Source: Stachybotrys elegans
Taxonomy: Eukaryota; Ascomycota; Sordariomycetes; Hypocreales; Stachybotryaceae
DNA length: 64,000 bases
Assembly: GCA_020746835.1 (NCBI GenBank)
Contig: JAGPNK010000004.1
Span: 1,798,001-1,862,000, forward strand
Direction of reading: 5' to 3'
Positions 52,199 to 64,000 of this stretch are shown one piece after another. The notes under the pieces were generated by a model that saw only the letters and a program-made list of their open reading frames with translations, was not told the origin of the DNA and ran no database searches. Both the position numbers and the translations under genes were made by a program. Numbering within the stretch: the stretch's first letter is position 1; the number at the start of each line of letters is the position of its first letter.

Positions 52199-55100
52199 TA
52201 TAAAAGTATAAAACTACTAGCTAGATTTTATACTCTTTTTAATTAAATAGTAAAAACTATAGGCCTTTTATTTAAAGAGTTATTTTAAACTTTTAATATA
52301 AGTATCTCTCTTACTATTTAATAGTTTATTAATTAATAACTTACTATTATATAGCTAAAGTTCTTTAGTATTTTAATACTATTATTTCCTTTCTTTAAGC
52401 CTAAGTTTAAAAAGAGAATATTAATAAGAATTAGTTTAGTTAGTTAGCTAGTAGTTAGCTATTCTCTTACTACTCTATTATACTATAGCTACTATTATCT
52501 ATAGAAATTATTACTTATAGAAATTAATATATATTACTTTCTCTTCTTTCTTTCTTTTCTTTACTATAATATACTTTTATTAATAACTTTACTATTTTTT
52601 TATTATATTTCTTTCTTTTCTTTCCTTTCTTTTTTCTTTTTTCCTAAGGCTATTACTAACTTATCTATAAATACTTTATATTCTCTATCTCTCTTTTTTC
52701 TTATATTATTAAAAGAATAATAGTCTTTAGCTCCTTTACTAAGAGATTATTTTAGAGCTATTATTTATAGCTATTAGGCTAAATTTATATTTAAATTTAT
52801 TTAAAGTTATAATATTTTTAAAGTTATTAAATAGCTTCTATATAGATTTTATTTAATCTTTTTAATAGATCTTTATCTTTCTAACTTTACTATAATCTAT
52901 CTTATAAATCCTTATTTTTAAAATACTTTATACTTACTATTTCTTTTTTAAAGCTATTATTTTATTATATTAATATTAGTTTTAGTTTTATATTATTAAT
53001 AATTTAAAAAGACAATAGATTATCTATAGTAAATATTAATAACTAAATATAGAAATAAGGGTTTATTTATAAAGATATATCTAACTCTATGCTATAAATA
53101 TTAATAACTTTTATAACTTAGTATTTCTTATATATTTAAACTAATTTCTATAATAGCTAGTCTATATTAATATTTTTAAAGTTTAATTAAATCTAGTTAT
53201 TTATTTAATAATTTAGTACTAGAGTCTATTATTTATTAACTATATTTTCTATATACTATTATACTATAGCTATAGCTACTTACATAAAGAAAGTTATCTC
53301 TCTTAGCTTTTTAATAAAGCTCTCTACCTTTACTTTTTTAAAGTAATTAGTATTAAGCTATAAACTATAGACTTAATTATATTTATATAGTAACTATAGG
53401 TAATAAAGAAAGGGCTAAGTTCTATTATTAAGATATTCTAGTTATTAATAGTAAGTATTATATTAGAATATAGCTATAACTAATCTTTCTAGATATATAT
53501 AATAAAGATATAGAGATAGACTAAGATTTTTAGTTTATTCTTTCTATATTACTATTTATTTTTAAATAAAAGGCTATATTAAGCTATTACTTAATTTTTA
53601 TTAACTTATAAAACCTTTACTAGAACTTTTTAATTTAGTTTATTTCTCTATTTAATATAATAGCCCTTAGAAATCTATAGAAATACTAAAAGTAATTAAT
53701 AAATTACTCTATATATACTTCTATAGTAATACTTAGTATAGATTTTAGAATTATTTCTTTAAAAAGTCTATCTATAATAACTATTAGATTAATTAGATTT
53801 CTATTTATAAAGGCTAGTAGCTTAACTATAAGATCTATAGATATCTTACTCTATAGCCACTGTAGAACTAATAATAGATAAAGAAGTCCTTACTTAGTAT
53901 ATTACTATACTATTCTTTTACTATAGACTTTATAGTTTTTAATAAAATATTTAATCTATTAATATAGCCTAGGCTAGAAATATCTATAACTAAATAATAC
54001 TATAGTTATTTTTCTACTAAAGTAATCTATAACTATTAAGTTATATATATACTAAATTAAGGCTATTTAAAATAGCTTATATACTAGTATTTAAATTCTT
54101 TTATAAAAGTATAAGATATTAGTATTATTAATCTTATATTCTATTATTAAAATAGCTAGTACTTTACTATTATTAGTCTTTACCTTTTTTAAAAAAACCT
54201 TTTATTATTTAGTATTAATTTATATATTATTTAATAGCTTTTATTAGTAATAATTTTTTAATTCTAGAGACTTTATAAGTTAAGGTTTATAAAGATTTTA
54301 TTATTATTAAAATAACTCTAACTATTAATACTAATTATTATTATTTAGCTACTTTTTACTAGGGGATTATCTACTAGCTATTTAAGCTATATAAGTTATT
54401 ATACCTTTCTAACTAACTATTTATCTTCTATATTCTTTAATATATTCTACTTTTAATAAAAAAAGTATTTCTCTATTTATTTATAGTTTTTAAGTAATAA
54501 ACTATTTAGAAATAGTATTTCTTTAGTTTCTTTAATTAATAAAACTATTAATCTAAAAGATACTATATTTAAATAAAGTATTTAAGGTTTTTATAATCTA
54601 TTAGAATTATAAAGGGTTTTACTATACTTTTTAGCTTTACTTTCTATATTTTTAAATAGCTAACTATTATTAATAGCTTCTTATTATATATAGTATAGTT
54701 ATACTTTACTATATCTAGCCTATAAAAGTAATATACTATAGAAATAAAAACTTCTTATTTATTTATCTATAATAAATAATAATTAAATATATAATCTAAG
54801 TAATTTATTTTAATAATAGTTCTTTTATTAGGGTTCTACTAAGTTAATATAGATTTTTAAGGAATTTACTCTTAAATTAGTTAAAAGTTTATTTTTATTA
54901 TTTATTATTTAAATAGTATATCTTTTTTAGTTAAGGTTAGTAATAGTCTTACTATTTTAGTATATTTATTAATAAACTAGTAATAGAAGTTAGAGAATTC
55001 TAGGAATAATCTAATGCTTTTTACTATTAAAAAAGCTTTCTATTTATAAATAGCTTATAGCTTCTCTAGGTCTATTTATATCTCTTTCTTTACTTTTATA

Positions 55101-57416
55101 ATAAACTCTAGAAATTTAGTTTTTTATATAAAGAACTTATATTTATTAATATCTAAGTATAGACTAGCTACTTTAAGATAGCTAAGTATTAGCTTAACCT
55201 TTACTAGATAGTTATTTTATAAGCTATTAGTCTAAACTAATATATTATCTAGATAGACTAAGTAAAATTAATCTAGATAATCTTATAGTAATTTATTAAT
55301 ATATTACTAAAGGATAGTAGAGATATTTAATAGACTAAATAAAATAACTAACTATTTAAATAAATCTAGCTTTATTTAGAAAGCTATTTTCTATTTATCT
55401 TCTTTATAGATATATAGCTTATAGAAAGCTATTTTAATATTAAGCTTAATGAACTATTTAGCCTTTAATAAATTAAATAATATCTCTTTTATTAGAGATA
55501 GTAAATATCTATTTACTTTTATTATTTAATTAAATATATAGCAGTTTATATAAAATTATAGGCCTCTTTCTAGCTTTTATATAAAGGGAATAAAGGCTCT
55601 AGCTAGAGAGCTACATATATAGATATAGCCCTTATTTAGTAGCTAAATAAGTATTTTTCTTAAAACTAATAACTTATTCTATATTATACTATATAAAGGT
55701 CCCTATAGTAATTAAAGTATTATTCTATTAGAGTTAAGAAGAAATAGCTTATTATTTACTTTTTCTTTAAATAGATCTTAAAATTCCTTTAGTTCTCTAA
55801 ATAGAGTATTTTTAATCTTTATTTCTTTCTTAAAGATAAGGGCCTTATTAATATTAGCTAGAGTTATTAAAAAGATAGTTATTAGCTTCTTTATAGCTAT
55901 CTCTTTTTTTTTTAAATATATTAAAGCTTTATTTCTATAGCTATTTCTACTAACTAGACTATATTTTTTATATTCTATATTCTTTTATTAATTAAAAAGT
56001 AACTATTTTTATATAACTATAAATTCTCTATTTACTTTAAAATAAATATATATTTCTTTATATAGTATAGTATATTTTCTATCTCTATCTAGGGTTTTCT
56101 AAGGATAATATTATAGATTAGATTACTAATTATATATATTTAAACTTAGTAAATATAGCTATTAAAATCTGGATTAAAGTATATAACTTTATTAATAATT
56201 TCTTTAGAATTAGTAGCTTATTATAGCTATCTTAGAGATATAGTAATATATAGAAAGGCTAGCTTATAAAGTAGCTAAAAGTAAACTATTAAATAGTAAA
56301 GATACTTTAAATCTATTAAAGCTTAAGTAAAGTATATTTTATTATAGAGTATACTAATTAAAAATAGATTTATATCTATTATTAGTATCTTTATTCTTAC
56401 TTTATTACTATCCTTTAGTTTATATTTCTATATATATTTCTATATAGAAATAGCTAGTTTTCTACCTTTTTTTTATTCTCTAGATTAAGCTTATTATTTT
56501 TATTATTTATTATAAAGGCTATTATATAGATAGTCTCTAGCCTTTTAATTAGTAAAAAGAGATAGTAAGCAATTCTATAGTTTCTATAGCTATAGTAAAG
56601 ATAGTATTCTTCTATCTTATATTTCTTATATTCTTTATTAATTATTTAATAAGCTTACTATTTCTTTACTAGCTTAAAGTAAGTACTTTCTATTATAGTT
56701 ATAGTTATATCTTCTTTAATATCTATCTTTAAATAGAATATACTTAATATTTCTTTTTAATTACTTTAGTATATTAATACTATACTTAAGTATCTCTATC
56801 TATATATTACTTTCTATCTAGCTATAATATATTATATCTCTTTAATATAGTTATAGTATTCTATATATAGATTTATTAGTATTAATATACTTTTTAACTA
56901 TATATTTAAAGCTTTTTTAATATTATAATTTTTAGAGTATTAGACTATACTATTCTCTAAGTATTTATAAGTATTTTTTTTATTTAATATGGAAGGTTAT
57001 AAACTTAATATTATTTCCTTATTTAATATTTAATAGTATAGTAGCTACTATTTACTTTTAGTATCTATTTAAAAACTAGAAATCTAGATATATCTAGAAT
57101 TAATCTAGATTATAGAATCCTTTATCTCTCTTTAATATATAGTAGCTATATACTAATATTTAAACCTTTTTAATTATATTATTATAAATAGTATAGAACT
57201 TATTAATAGCTATACTAATAAATTAGATATCTTTAAATAGTTTATATTAAAGCTTTTTTTTCTATACTTAGTATTTAATTTACTTACTATTAAATTTCTT
57301 TAGCTAGAATAGTTACTTTCTTTATATGAAGTTATTAATAGTTTTATTATTTAGGGTTTAGATATTTATTAAAGGCTGAATTAGGGATATAAAGATTAAA
57401 TTATAAGTAATAGCTT

Positions 57417-58788
57417 CCTCCCGAGCATGAGGTTTAAAAGGCTTGTACTGTTTTTTTCACTGTCTTTTCTGGCTTACCCTGGACCCATTCCCACACACCG
57501 TTGCTGGCTAAGCAGGTTCCCCACATCACATACGCCAGCTTCCCCCACGGCTCCTTCGCATCACATGCTTCTTCACAGCTCAGCGCACAGCTTCCGCACA
57601 CAACTACAGCTTCTAACACATCGCACAGTACCTTCCGCACACAACTACAGCTTCTAATACATTGCTTGCGCTTTAGCTACTATATTATATCACAGAGGCA
57701 TTAGGCATACAATTTAAAGGTAGCAAAAGTAATTAATTTAATAACTAAATAAAAAAACCAACTAAAAACCCATACTAAAAAACCAAGCTAAAGCTCTCTT
57801 AGAGTAACTCTAACTATCTCTAGCTTCTAAAGCAAGCTAGCTCTCTATTACTCTTTTATTAGCTTGATTTAGCTATTAAAAGGCTTATTATTAGTAAGTT
57901 AAGCTTTCTTACTCTTTTTACTCTACTATTTTTTATATAGCTCTAGGGCTCTAAAGAAAGGGAGGTAGTAAAAGTTATTCTATTTCTAGACTATTAGTAA
58001 TACTATTATTAAATCTCTTAGAGTAACTTACCTTATAGATAACTTTATTAGTATTTGTAATAGTAGTAGCTAAGGCTACTATAGCTACTAAAATAGCTAT
58101 ATTATTATAGATATAGGTATTATTTACTTATATTTTAAGTAACTAATATAAGTAAGTAGTGGAATATAGATAATAAATTTATCTCTCTTAAGCTAGGGGC
58201 TTAAAGGCTTTATATAGCCATAGGTATAAATCAAGCTTTTTAGCAGCTCTGTTAGCAGCCTGGAGCAATGGCTTTTCCAGCTTAAAGCTTTCCATTAGTA
58301 TCAGTATACATTTATTACATTTTCTCCTCAATATAGTATCTAATGTACAAGCAACCTTGTGGTTGCAGCCAGTGGCGCTCTCCATTTGGGCACAGGTCAC
58401 GGTCACAGTCACAACAAGGCTTCTACAGCATCAGCAACCTTATTCAGTCAGTCAGCGTTCATCTGATAAGTCAACCGAAGCTTCCCAGCCGGGCACCATC
58501 AGTCTGACCCCGCCGCAACCTTCTGTATGTGTACGTGTATGTATGTGTCTGCAAGAGGCCAGCTCGACATCCTATCACATCACATGCCTGCGCATGCTCA
58601 GTGTGGCTTGTAACACTACCTATAGCTCAGCCACTCAGCCAGTTAGCTACCCTATATACCGAACAATAGCCTTATTATTATTTCTCTCTACTATTTATAA
58701 CTATATTAGTTACCAGGGCACTAGATACTATCTCTACTATTTATTTACTCTTTACTACTTATACTCTATATTATATACTCTTTTCCTT
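57417..58788 (+). mobile_element. element E copy 24, full length, least decayed
   Basis: 1,372 bp, starting CCTCCCGAGCATGAGG, with 17-bp duplications ATTATAAGTAATAGCTT (57400-57416) and ATTATAAATAATAGCTT (58789-58805), one G/A difference. The parts at 57,417-57,700 and 58,350-58,620 keep CpG sites and most cytosines, so this is the best template for the ancestral sequence. TGGCTAAGCAGG at 57505-57516 fits an RNA polymerase III A-box consensus, but I see no B box. Short open frames here are not shared by other copies. Confidence 0.95.
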
Positions 58789-59520
58789 ATTATAAATAAT
58801 AGCTTTTTATAAACTAGTTAGTTACTTAAGTATATAGTTATAAAAGTTCTTAATATCTTAGTATAATTAGACTATCTTACTAAATAAAATATATAGATCT
58901 ATTTAAAAAGCTTAAATAATTATTATAGTTTTACTAGGATTAAGCTACTTATTTATTAATTAGAGTAAAGGGCTTCTTTATAGTTATAGTTTAAAGCTAT
59001 CTTCTATAATAGAATCTATCTAGACTTTATAGTTAATAAGCTATAACTATACTATAGTTAGGGAGATTAGTTAAAATATAATAGGCCTATTAAGGCTAGC
59101 TTAAAATAAGGCTGAATAAATGTATTAATTAATTTAAAGAGTAAAGAAAAAAAGGAAAAAGAAACTAACTAGTAAAGAATTTATAGAGAAATAGCTTAGA
59201 ATGTATTGGCTTACTAATATTAGCTTATATAGACTATGCCTATAATATAAATAGTCTATTATAATAAAGAAACCCTTCTAAATATAAAATTTAAAAGACT
59301 TATACTATTTCTTTTTTACTATCTTTTCTAGCTTACTTTAGATTTATTTCTATACTTTATTACTAACTAAGTAAGTTCCCTATATTATATAATTAATATC
59401 TAGCTTTCTCTATAGCTTCTTAGTATTATATACTTCTTTATAATATATATATATAGCTTCTATATATATTACTTATACTTTAGCTACTATAGTTTATTCT
59501 CTTTATAATAGTATTAGTAT

Positions 59521-60927
59521 AATAAGGAAAAGAGTATATAGTATAGAGTATAAATAGTAAAAAGTAAATAAATAGTAGAGATAGTACTTAATGCCCTAGT
59601 AACTAATATAGTTATAAACAGTAGAGAAAAACAATAATAAGGCTATTGTTAGGTGTATAGGGTAGCCAACTGGCTGAATAGCCGAGTGGCTAAGCCACAG
59701 GTGGCTGCAAGCACTATTACAAGCTATATATATACAGGCATGTAATGCAATAAGATGTTAAGCTAGTATATATAGAGGGTTAGGGCAGGGTTAAACTAGA
59801 TAGAAAGCTCTAACTAACTATAACCACACAAGATTGCTAGTGCCTAGCTGGGAAGCTTTAGTTAACTTATTAAATAAGGTTATACTATAGAAGCCTTATT
59901 ATAATCTATGCCTAGATAGAGAGCGCTACTAGCAATGCTAATAGAAAGCTTTAAGCTAGAAAAGCCTGTAACTATAACTATATAAGGTTGCCATTGCTCC
60001 AGGCTGCTAATAGAGAAAAGCTTAATCTACCTTACCTATAGCTATATAAAGCCCTTAAGCCCCTAGCTTAAGAGAGATAAATTTATTATCTATATCCCAC
60101 TATCTACTTATGCCTTATAGTTAAAATATAAGTAAATAATATCTATATCTATAATAATATAGTAGAGAGATTAAATCCCTTTACTAAAGCTACTCTAGTA
60201 GCTATAGTAGTCTTAGCTACTACTATTATAAATACTAATAAAGTTATCTATAAGATAAGTTACTCTAAGGGATTTTTTAATAATAGTATTACTAATAGTC
60301 TAGAATATAATAGAATAACTTCTACTATTTTCCTTTTTCTAGAGCTCTAGAGCTATATAAAAAGCAGTAGAGTAGAAAAAGCAAAAAGGCCTAACTTACT
60401 AATAATAAGTACTTTAATAGTAAAATCAAGCTAATAAAGAGGAGATAGAGAGCTGGCTTGCTTTAGGAGCCCTAATAGAATTAGCTTGGTTTTTTAGTGT
60501 GGGTTTTTTAGTGTGGGTTTTTAGTTAGTTTTTTTATTTAGTTATTAAATTAATTACTTTCACTACTGAATTATGTGCCCAATGCCTCTATGACATGATG
60601 TTTAATTGAATACTGATACTATTGTAGAGAGAAGCAATATATCGGAAGCCATAGTCATGTGCGGAAGTGTACGATGCATCGGAAGCCGTAGTCATATGCG
60701 GAAGCTATACAGCTGCAAAGGAACTGTAGTTGTGTGAGAAGGTCAAGCTACAAAGAAGCTGCGGCTGTATGAGAAGGCTAACATGTAATATAAAGGAGCC
60801 GTAGGGGAAGCACATAATGCAGGAAACCTGCTTAGTCAGCAATAGTATGTGGGAATGGGTCTAGGGTAAGCTAGAAAAGACAGTAAAAAAAAACAGTACA
60901 AGCCTTTTAAACCTTATGCTCAGGAGG
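59521..60927 (-). mobile_element. element E copy 26, full length, nested in copy 25
   Basis: 1,407 bp with perfect 13-bp duplications ATAGTATTAGTAT (59508-59520 and 60928-60940). AAATTT subfamily, less decayed in its 5' half. Confidence 0.95.
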
Positions 60928-60955
60928 ATAGTATTAGTATTTAATTAAATATTAT

Positions 60956-62198
60956 AATAAGGAAAAGAGTATATAGTATAGAGTATAAATAGTAAAGAGT
61001 AAATAAATAGTAAAGATAGTACCTAGTGCCCTAGTAATTAATATAGTTATAAATAGTAAAGAAAAATAATAATAAGGCTATTATTAGGCTGCCCTTATGT
61101 ATAGGGTAGCTAACCGGCCGAGTGGCTGAGTGGCTAAGTGGCTAAGTGGCCGAGCCATAGGTGGCTGTGACTTTATTATAAGCTATACATGCGTAGGCAT
61201 ATAATGCAATGGGATATCAAGCTAGCCTTAGAGGGTTAGGGCAGGGTTAGACTAGATAGAAGGCTCTAATAGTATCTAGCTAGGAAGCTTTAGTTAACTC
61301 ATTAAATAAGGTTATGCTATAGAAGCCTTACTATAATCTATACCTAGATAGAAAGTACTACTAGTAATGCTAATAGAAAGCTTTAATTAAGCTAGAAAAG
61401 CCATTACTTTAGGCTACTAATAGAGCTATTAAAAAGCTTATTCTGCTTTTAGCCTATAGCTATATAAAGCCTTTAAGTCTCTAGCTTAAGAAAGAAGAAT
61501 TCCTTATCTATATTACTTAAATCTATTATATTTATTAATATAGAATTAAATAATAATACTAGTAATAATATAATAGAGGGATAAAATCTCTTTATTAAAG
61601 CTACTTTAGTAGCTATAGTAGCCCTAGTTACTATCTCTATTTATATCTTTAATAATATTATTATTAAGGTAAGTTTTTCTAAGCAATCTAATAATAATAT
61701 TATTAATAGTAATAGAATAATTTCTATATACTGCCTTTATATAGTAATTTTAATAAAAAATTATATCTAAAGCCTAGAAAAAAAAATAAAGAAAAGAATA
61801 AAAGGCTAGAGAGAAGGCTAGAAATAGAAACTAATTATATTAGTAGTAGAAGCAAATAGATAGAGCTATAGAAATATATAGCTTACTTTAGAAGCCTTGG
61901 CTTGGTTTTTTGATTAGGGTTTTCAGTTGGTTTTTTAGATTGGTTTTTAAATTGATCGCTCTTGCTACCTTTAAATTGTATGCCTAATGCCCCTGTGACA
62001 TGACAAGCAATATGTCAGAAGCTGTAGTTGTGTGCGGAAGGCTGCAAAGGAACATGTGATGCAAAGGAGCCGTGGGGGAAGCACGTGATGTGGGGAACCT
62101 GCCTAGTTAGCAATGGTATATGGGAATGGGTCTAGGGTAAGCTAGAAAAGACAGTGAAAAAAACCAGTGCAAGCCTTTTAAACCTTATGCTCAGGAGG
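60956..62198 (-). mobile_element. element E copy 27, full length, nested in copy 25
   Basis: 1,243 bp with perfect 13-bp duplications AATTAAATATTAT (60943-60955 and 62199-62211). GAATTC subfamily. It has the longest 8-bp tandem tract, near 61,112-61,160. Confidence 0.95.
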
Positions 62199-62829
62199 AA
62201 TTAAATATTATATTATAGGGATATTAGATATATAATTTAAAGATAGTATAAGTAATTAATTTAATAACTAAACTAAAAAACTAAATAAAATTTTATATTA
62301 AAAAACCAAGCTAAACTAAAAAGAGCTCTTTTAAAGTAACTCTAACTATCTCTTTCTATTAGAGCTTTTAAAGTAAGCCTTATACTAAAGCTCTCTATCC
62401 CTCTTTTATTAGCTTAATTTTACTATTAAAAGGCTTATTATTAATAAGTTAGGCTTTCTTACTTTTTTTACTTTATTATTTCTTATATAGCTCTAGAGCT
62501 TTAAAAAAAAGAAAAATAGTAAAAGTTAGTCTATTATTATTAGTAATACTATTATTAATTAAAAAAGATCTCTTAAGGTAACTTATCTTATAGATAACTT
62601 TATTAATATTAATAATAGTAATAGCTAAGGTTACTATAGCTATTAAAGTAATAAAAGAATTTAATTCCTTTATTATATTATTATAAGTATAGGTATTATT
62701 TATTTATATTTTAACTATAAAGCATAAGTAAATAGTAAAATATAGATAATAAATTTATTTTTTTAAGCTAGGGGCTTAAGGGCTTTATATAGCTATAGAC
62801 TGTTCTATAAGTAGCCTAAAGTAATATTA

Positions 62830-64000
62830 AACTAGTATTAATAAACCTAGACATTCTCTTTTATCTCTAATAAAGATTCAATCTATCTATCTAACTATAA
62901 AACTAATAATTAATATTAAAAGTTATATTTTAATTTTAATTAGTATTTAATATAATAGCTAAATAGATATTAATATACTTATTAATAAGTTTAATTACTA
63001 ATAGAAAGAGTATAATAGAGATTAATTCTATTAGTTAATTATTAAAAAAGATAGATAAATAGTTTTTACTTAATAAATTTATAGCTATATAGACCCTAAT
63101 AAATTAGTTAATTAATAATAAGCTTTATCTATTAAATTAAGGTTTTATATATAGTTTATAAATTTCTATCTTTTTTACTTCATACTAATAGTCTTTTATT
63201 TAGATTATTTTAAATAGCTAAGAATTAAATAGATTATTTATAAGCTTATTTCTATATAATAAAAGGATTAGAATAATATTAATTAAAGTGCTTACTATAT
63301 TTAATCTAATAGATATAGTATTTATAGATTTATAAAAATAAATATAGCCTAAGGTATAGTAGATCTATAATTTAATATAGTCTATATCTATTTTAACTAT
63401 TAGCCTTACTAATAAATAGTTCTAAATGATTTTTAAATAATTTCTTTAGTTTAGCTAGATAATTTAATAATAGTTATAAGTATTTAACTAGAGATATACT
63501 TTTAGAATTAAAAATAACTAGAAGATTATATATATTAAATATTTTAATCTATAAAAGACTATAATTAAAAAGAAAGATATATATAGAGCTAGAACTAATC
63601 TAATATAAAGAAATATTAATTTATTTATTAATTTAGTTAGAGATAATATTATAATATAAAATAGAAAGGATTATATTAGACTTAATATAATCTAGCTTTT
63701 AAAAGAAAAAGCTTTAATATAGTAAATAGATTTAATAAAAGATATTAAAAAGGAAAGAATTAAGCTATCTATTAATAATTAGATTAATATAATAAGGAAA
63801 AGAGTGTATAGTATAGGGTATAAGTAATAGAAAGTAAATAAATAGTAGAGATAGTGTTTAGTGCCCTAGTAACTAATATAGTTATAAATAGTAGAGAGAA
63901 ATAATAATAAGGCTATTATTAGACTGCCCTTATGTAATTAGATTAATATATTATAAAAATAGTTCTATTTTAATTATATAAATACTATTTAAAAGCTATT
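62830..64000. other. unassigned AT-rich element remnant, runs off the window
   Basis: Abuts the broken end of E copy 25 at about 62,830 and continues to the window edge, interrupted by E copy 28. No protein motif was recognisable. Since copy 25 is cut here, this may be an element inserted into or recombined with it. Confidence 0.4.
63791..63934 (-). mobile_element. element E copy 28, 144-bp 5'-truncated copy
   Basis: The last 144 bp of E in minus orientation with perfect 15-bp duplications TAATTAGATTAATAT (63776-63790 and 63935-63949). Confidence 0.95.

Larger units (their letters stand above)
50168..59271 (-). mobile_element. Ty3/gypsy-like retrotransposon carcass 2 (span)
   Basis: On the minus strand the reverse transcriptase YLDD box survives as YLVYLDNILV near 55,230-55,265. 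An integrase-like segment WL-SKISIDLIVKLLAFING and then LINLIVIIDRLFKEII lies near 53,910-53,740. The order (integrase at lower coordinates than reverse transcriptase) fits a minus-strand gypsy-class element. E copies 23 and 24 are inserted with duplications, so the sequence on their two sides is continuous. LTRs were not identified; the copy's upstream end is covered by the E cluster at 59,272. Confidence 0.75.
59272..62829 (+). mobile_element. element E copy 25 (span; interrupted by copies 26 and 27)
   Basis: Segments at 59272-59520, 60928-60955 and 62199-62829 form one plus-strand copy (duplicated bases counted once), starting CCCTTCTAAATAT. It is split by two antiparallel full-length E copies. 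It stops at about 62,829, roughly 530 bp short of the CCTTATT end, where unassigned sequence begins. It is heavily decayed, so it predates its two inserts. Confidence 0.85.

Noticed and set aside
14071..58812. Open frames of 60-150 codons at 14071, 41723, 42291, 42868, 57427, 58188 and 58357
   Set aside because: All lie inside element E where decay is lighter. The frame is not preserved between E copies, so they are chance openings.
12211..63934. CRISPR array or integron-like repeat explanation for the dispersed repeats
   Set aside because: The repeats are long, on both strands, nested and flanked by unique target duplications, in a fungal sequence.
11700..64000. Mitochondrial origin of the AT-rich sequence
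   Set aside because: It is continuous with nuclear-type genes, contains LTR retrotransposons with target duplications, and shows transition-biased decay. No mitochondrial genes are seen.

Overview
The window looks like a filamentous ascomycete (Pezizomycotina, possibly a eurotiomycete) contig that crosses from a gene-bearing compartment into an AT-rich compartment of dead transposons. The evidence is short fungal introns with CTRAC-type branch sites, an Inp1-family gene and an RTA1-family gene, a decayed NACHT (NLR-like) gene, and C-to-T/G-to-A decay of repeats that resembles repeat-induced point mutation (RIP). The species assignment is inference.

Positions 1 to about 9,540 have balanced composition. 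In order they hold a possible C-terminal scrap of an Arg/Gly-rich protein (1-90), a two-exon peroxisome-inheritance Inp1-like gene (806-3034), a three-exon seven-helix RTA1-like membrane protein (3972-5176), a long gene-poor interval (5177-8454) and an uncharacterised disordered protein (8455-9540). Positions 9,694 to about 11,700 hold a broken NACHT-type gene on the minus strand, at the edge of the AT-rich block.

From about 11.7 kb to the end I see no intact gene. The DNA is AT-rich, CpG-poor and built of nested transposon remains. These are two Ty3/gypsy-like carcasses on the minus strand (19,982-26,204 and 50,168-59,271), a Ty1/copia-like carcass on the minus strand (from 31,809), one complete-length Ty3/gypsy chromovirus on the plus strand with both LTRs and a TATAG target duplication (36,533-45,780), a 1.0-kb short LTR element (24,751-25,756) and unassigned pieces.

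The striking component is a family I call element E: 28 whole or partial copies on both strands. Full copies are about 1.24-1.49 kb, without terminal inverted repeats, LTRs or any retained ORF. One end is (C)CCTCCYRAGCAT and the other is CTCTTTTCCTTATT. Most full copies have 11-17 bp target-site duplications. The clearest truncated copies (83, 138, 144 and 162 bp) keep the CCTTATT end and still have 13-16 bp duplications. That is the pattern of 5'-truncated, target-primed retroposition. E is therefore best read as an unusually long SINE-like or non-autonomous LINE-type retroposon with a non-poly(A) 3' end. It inserts into the gypsy and copia carcasses and into itself, and every self-insertion with a recognisable duplication is antiparallel. 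Strand labels for E follow the direction ending in CCTTATT.
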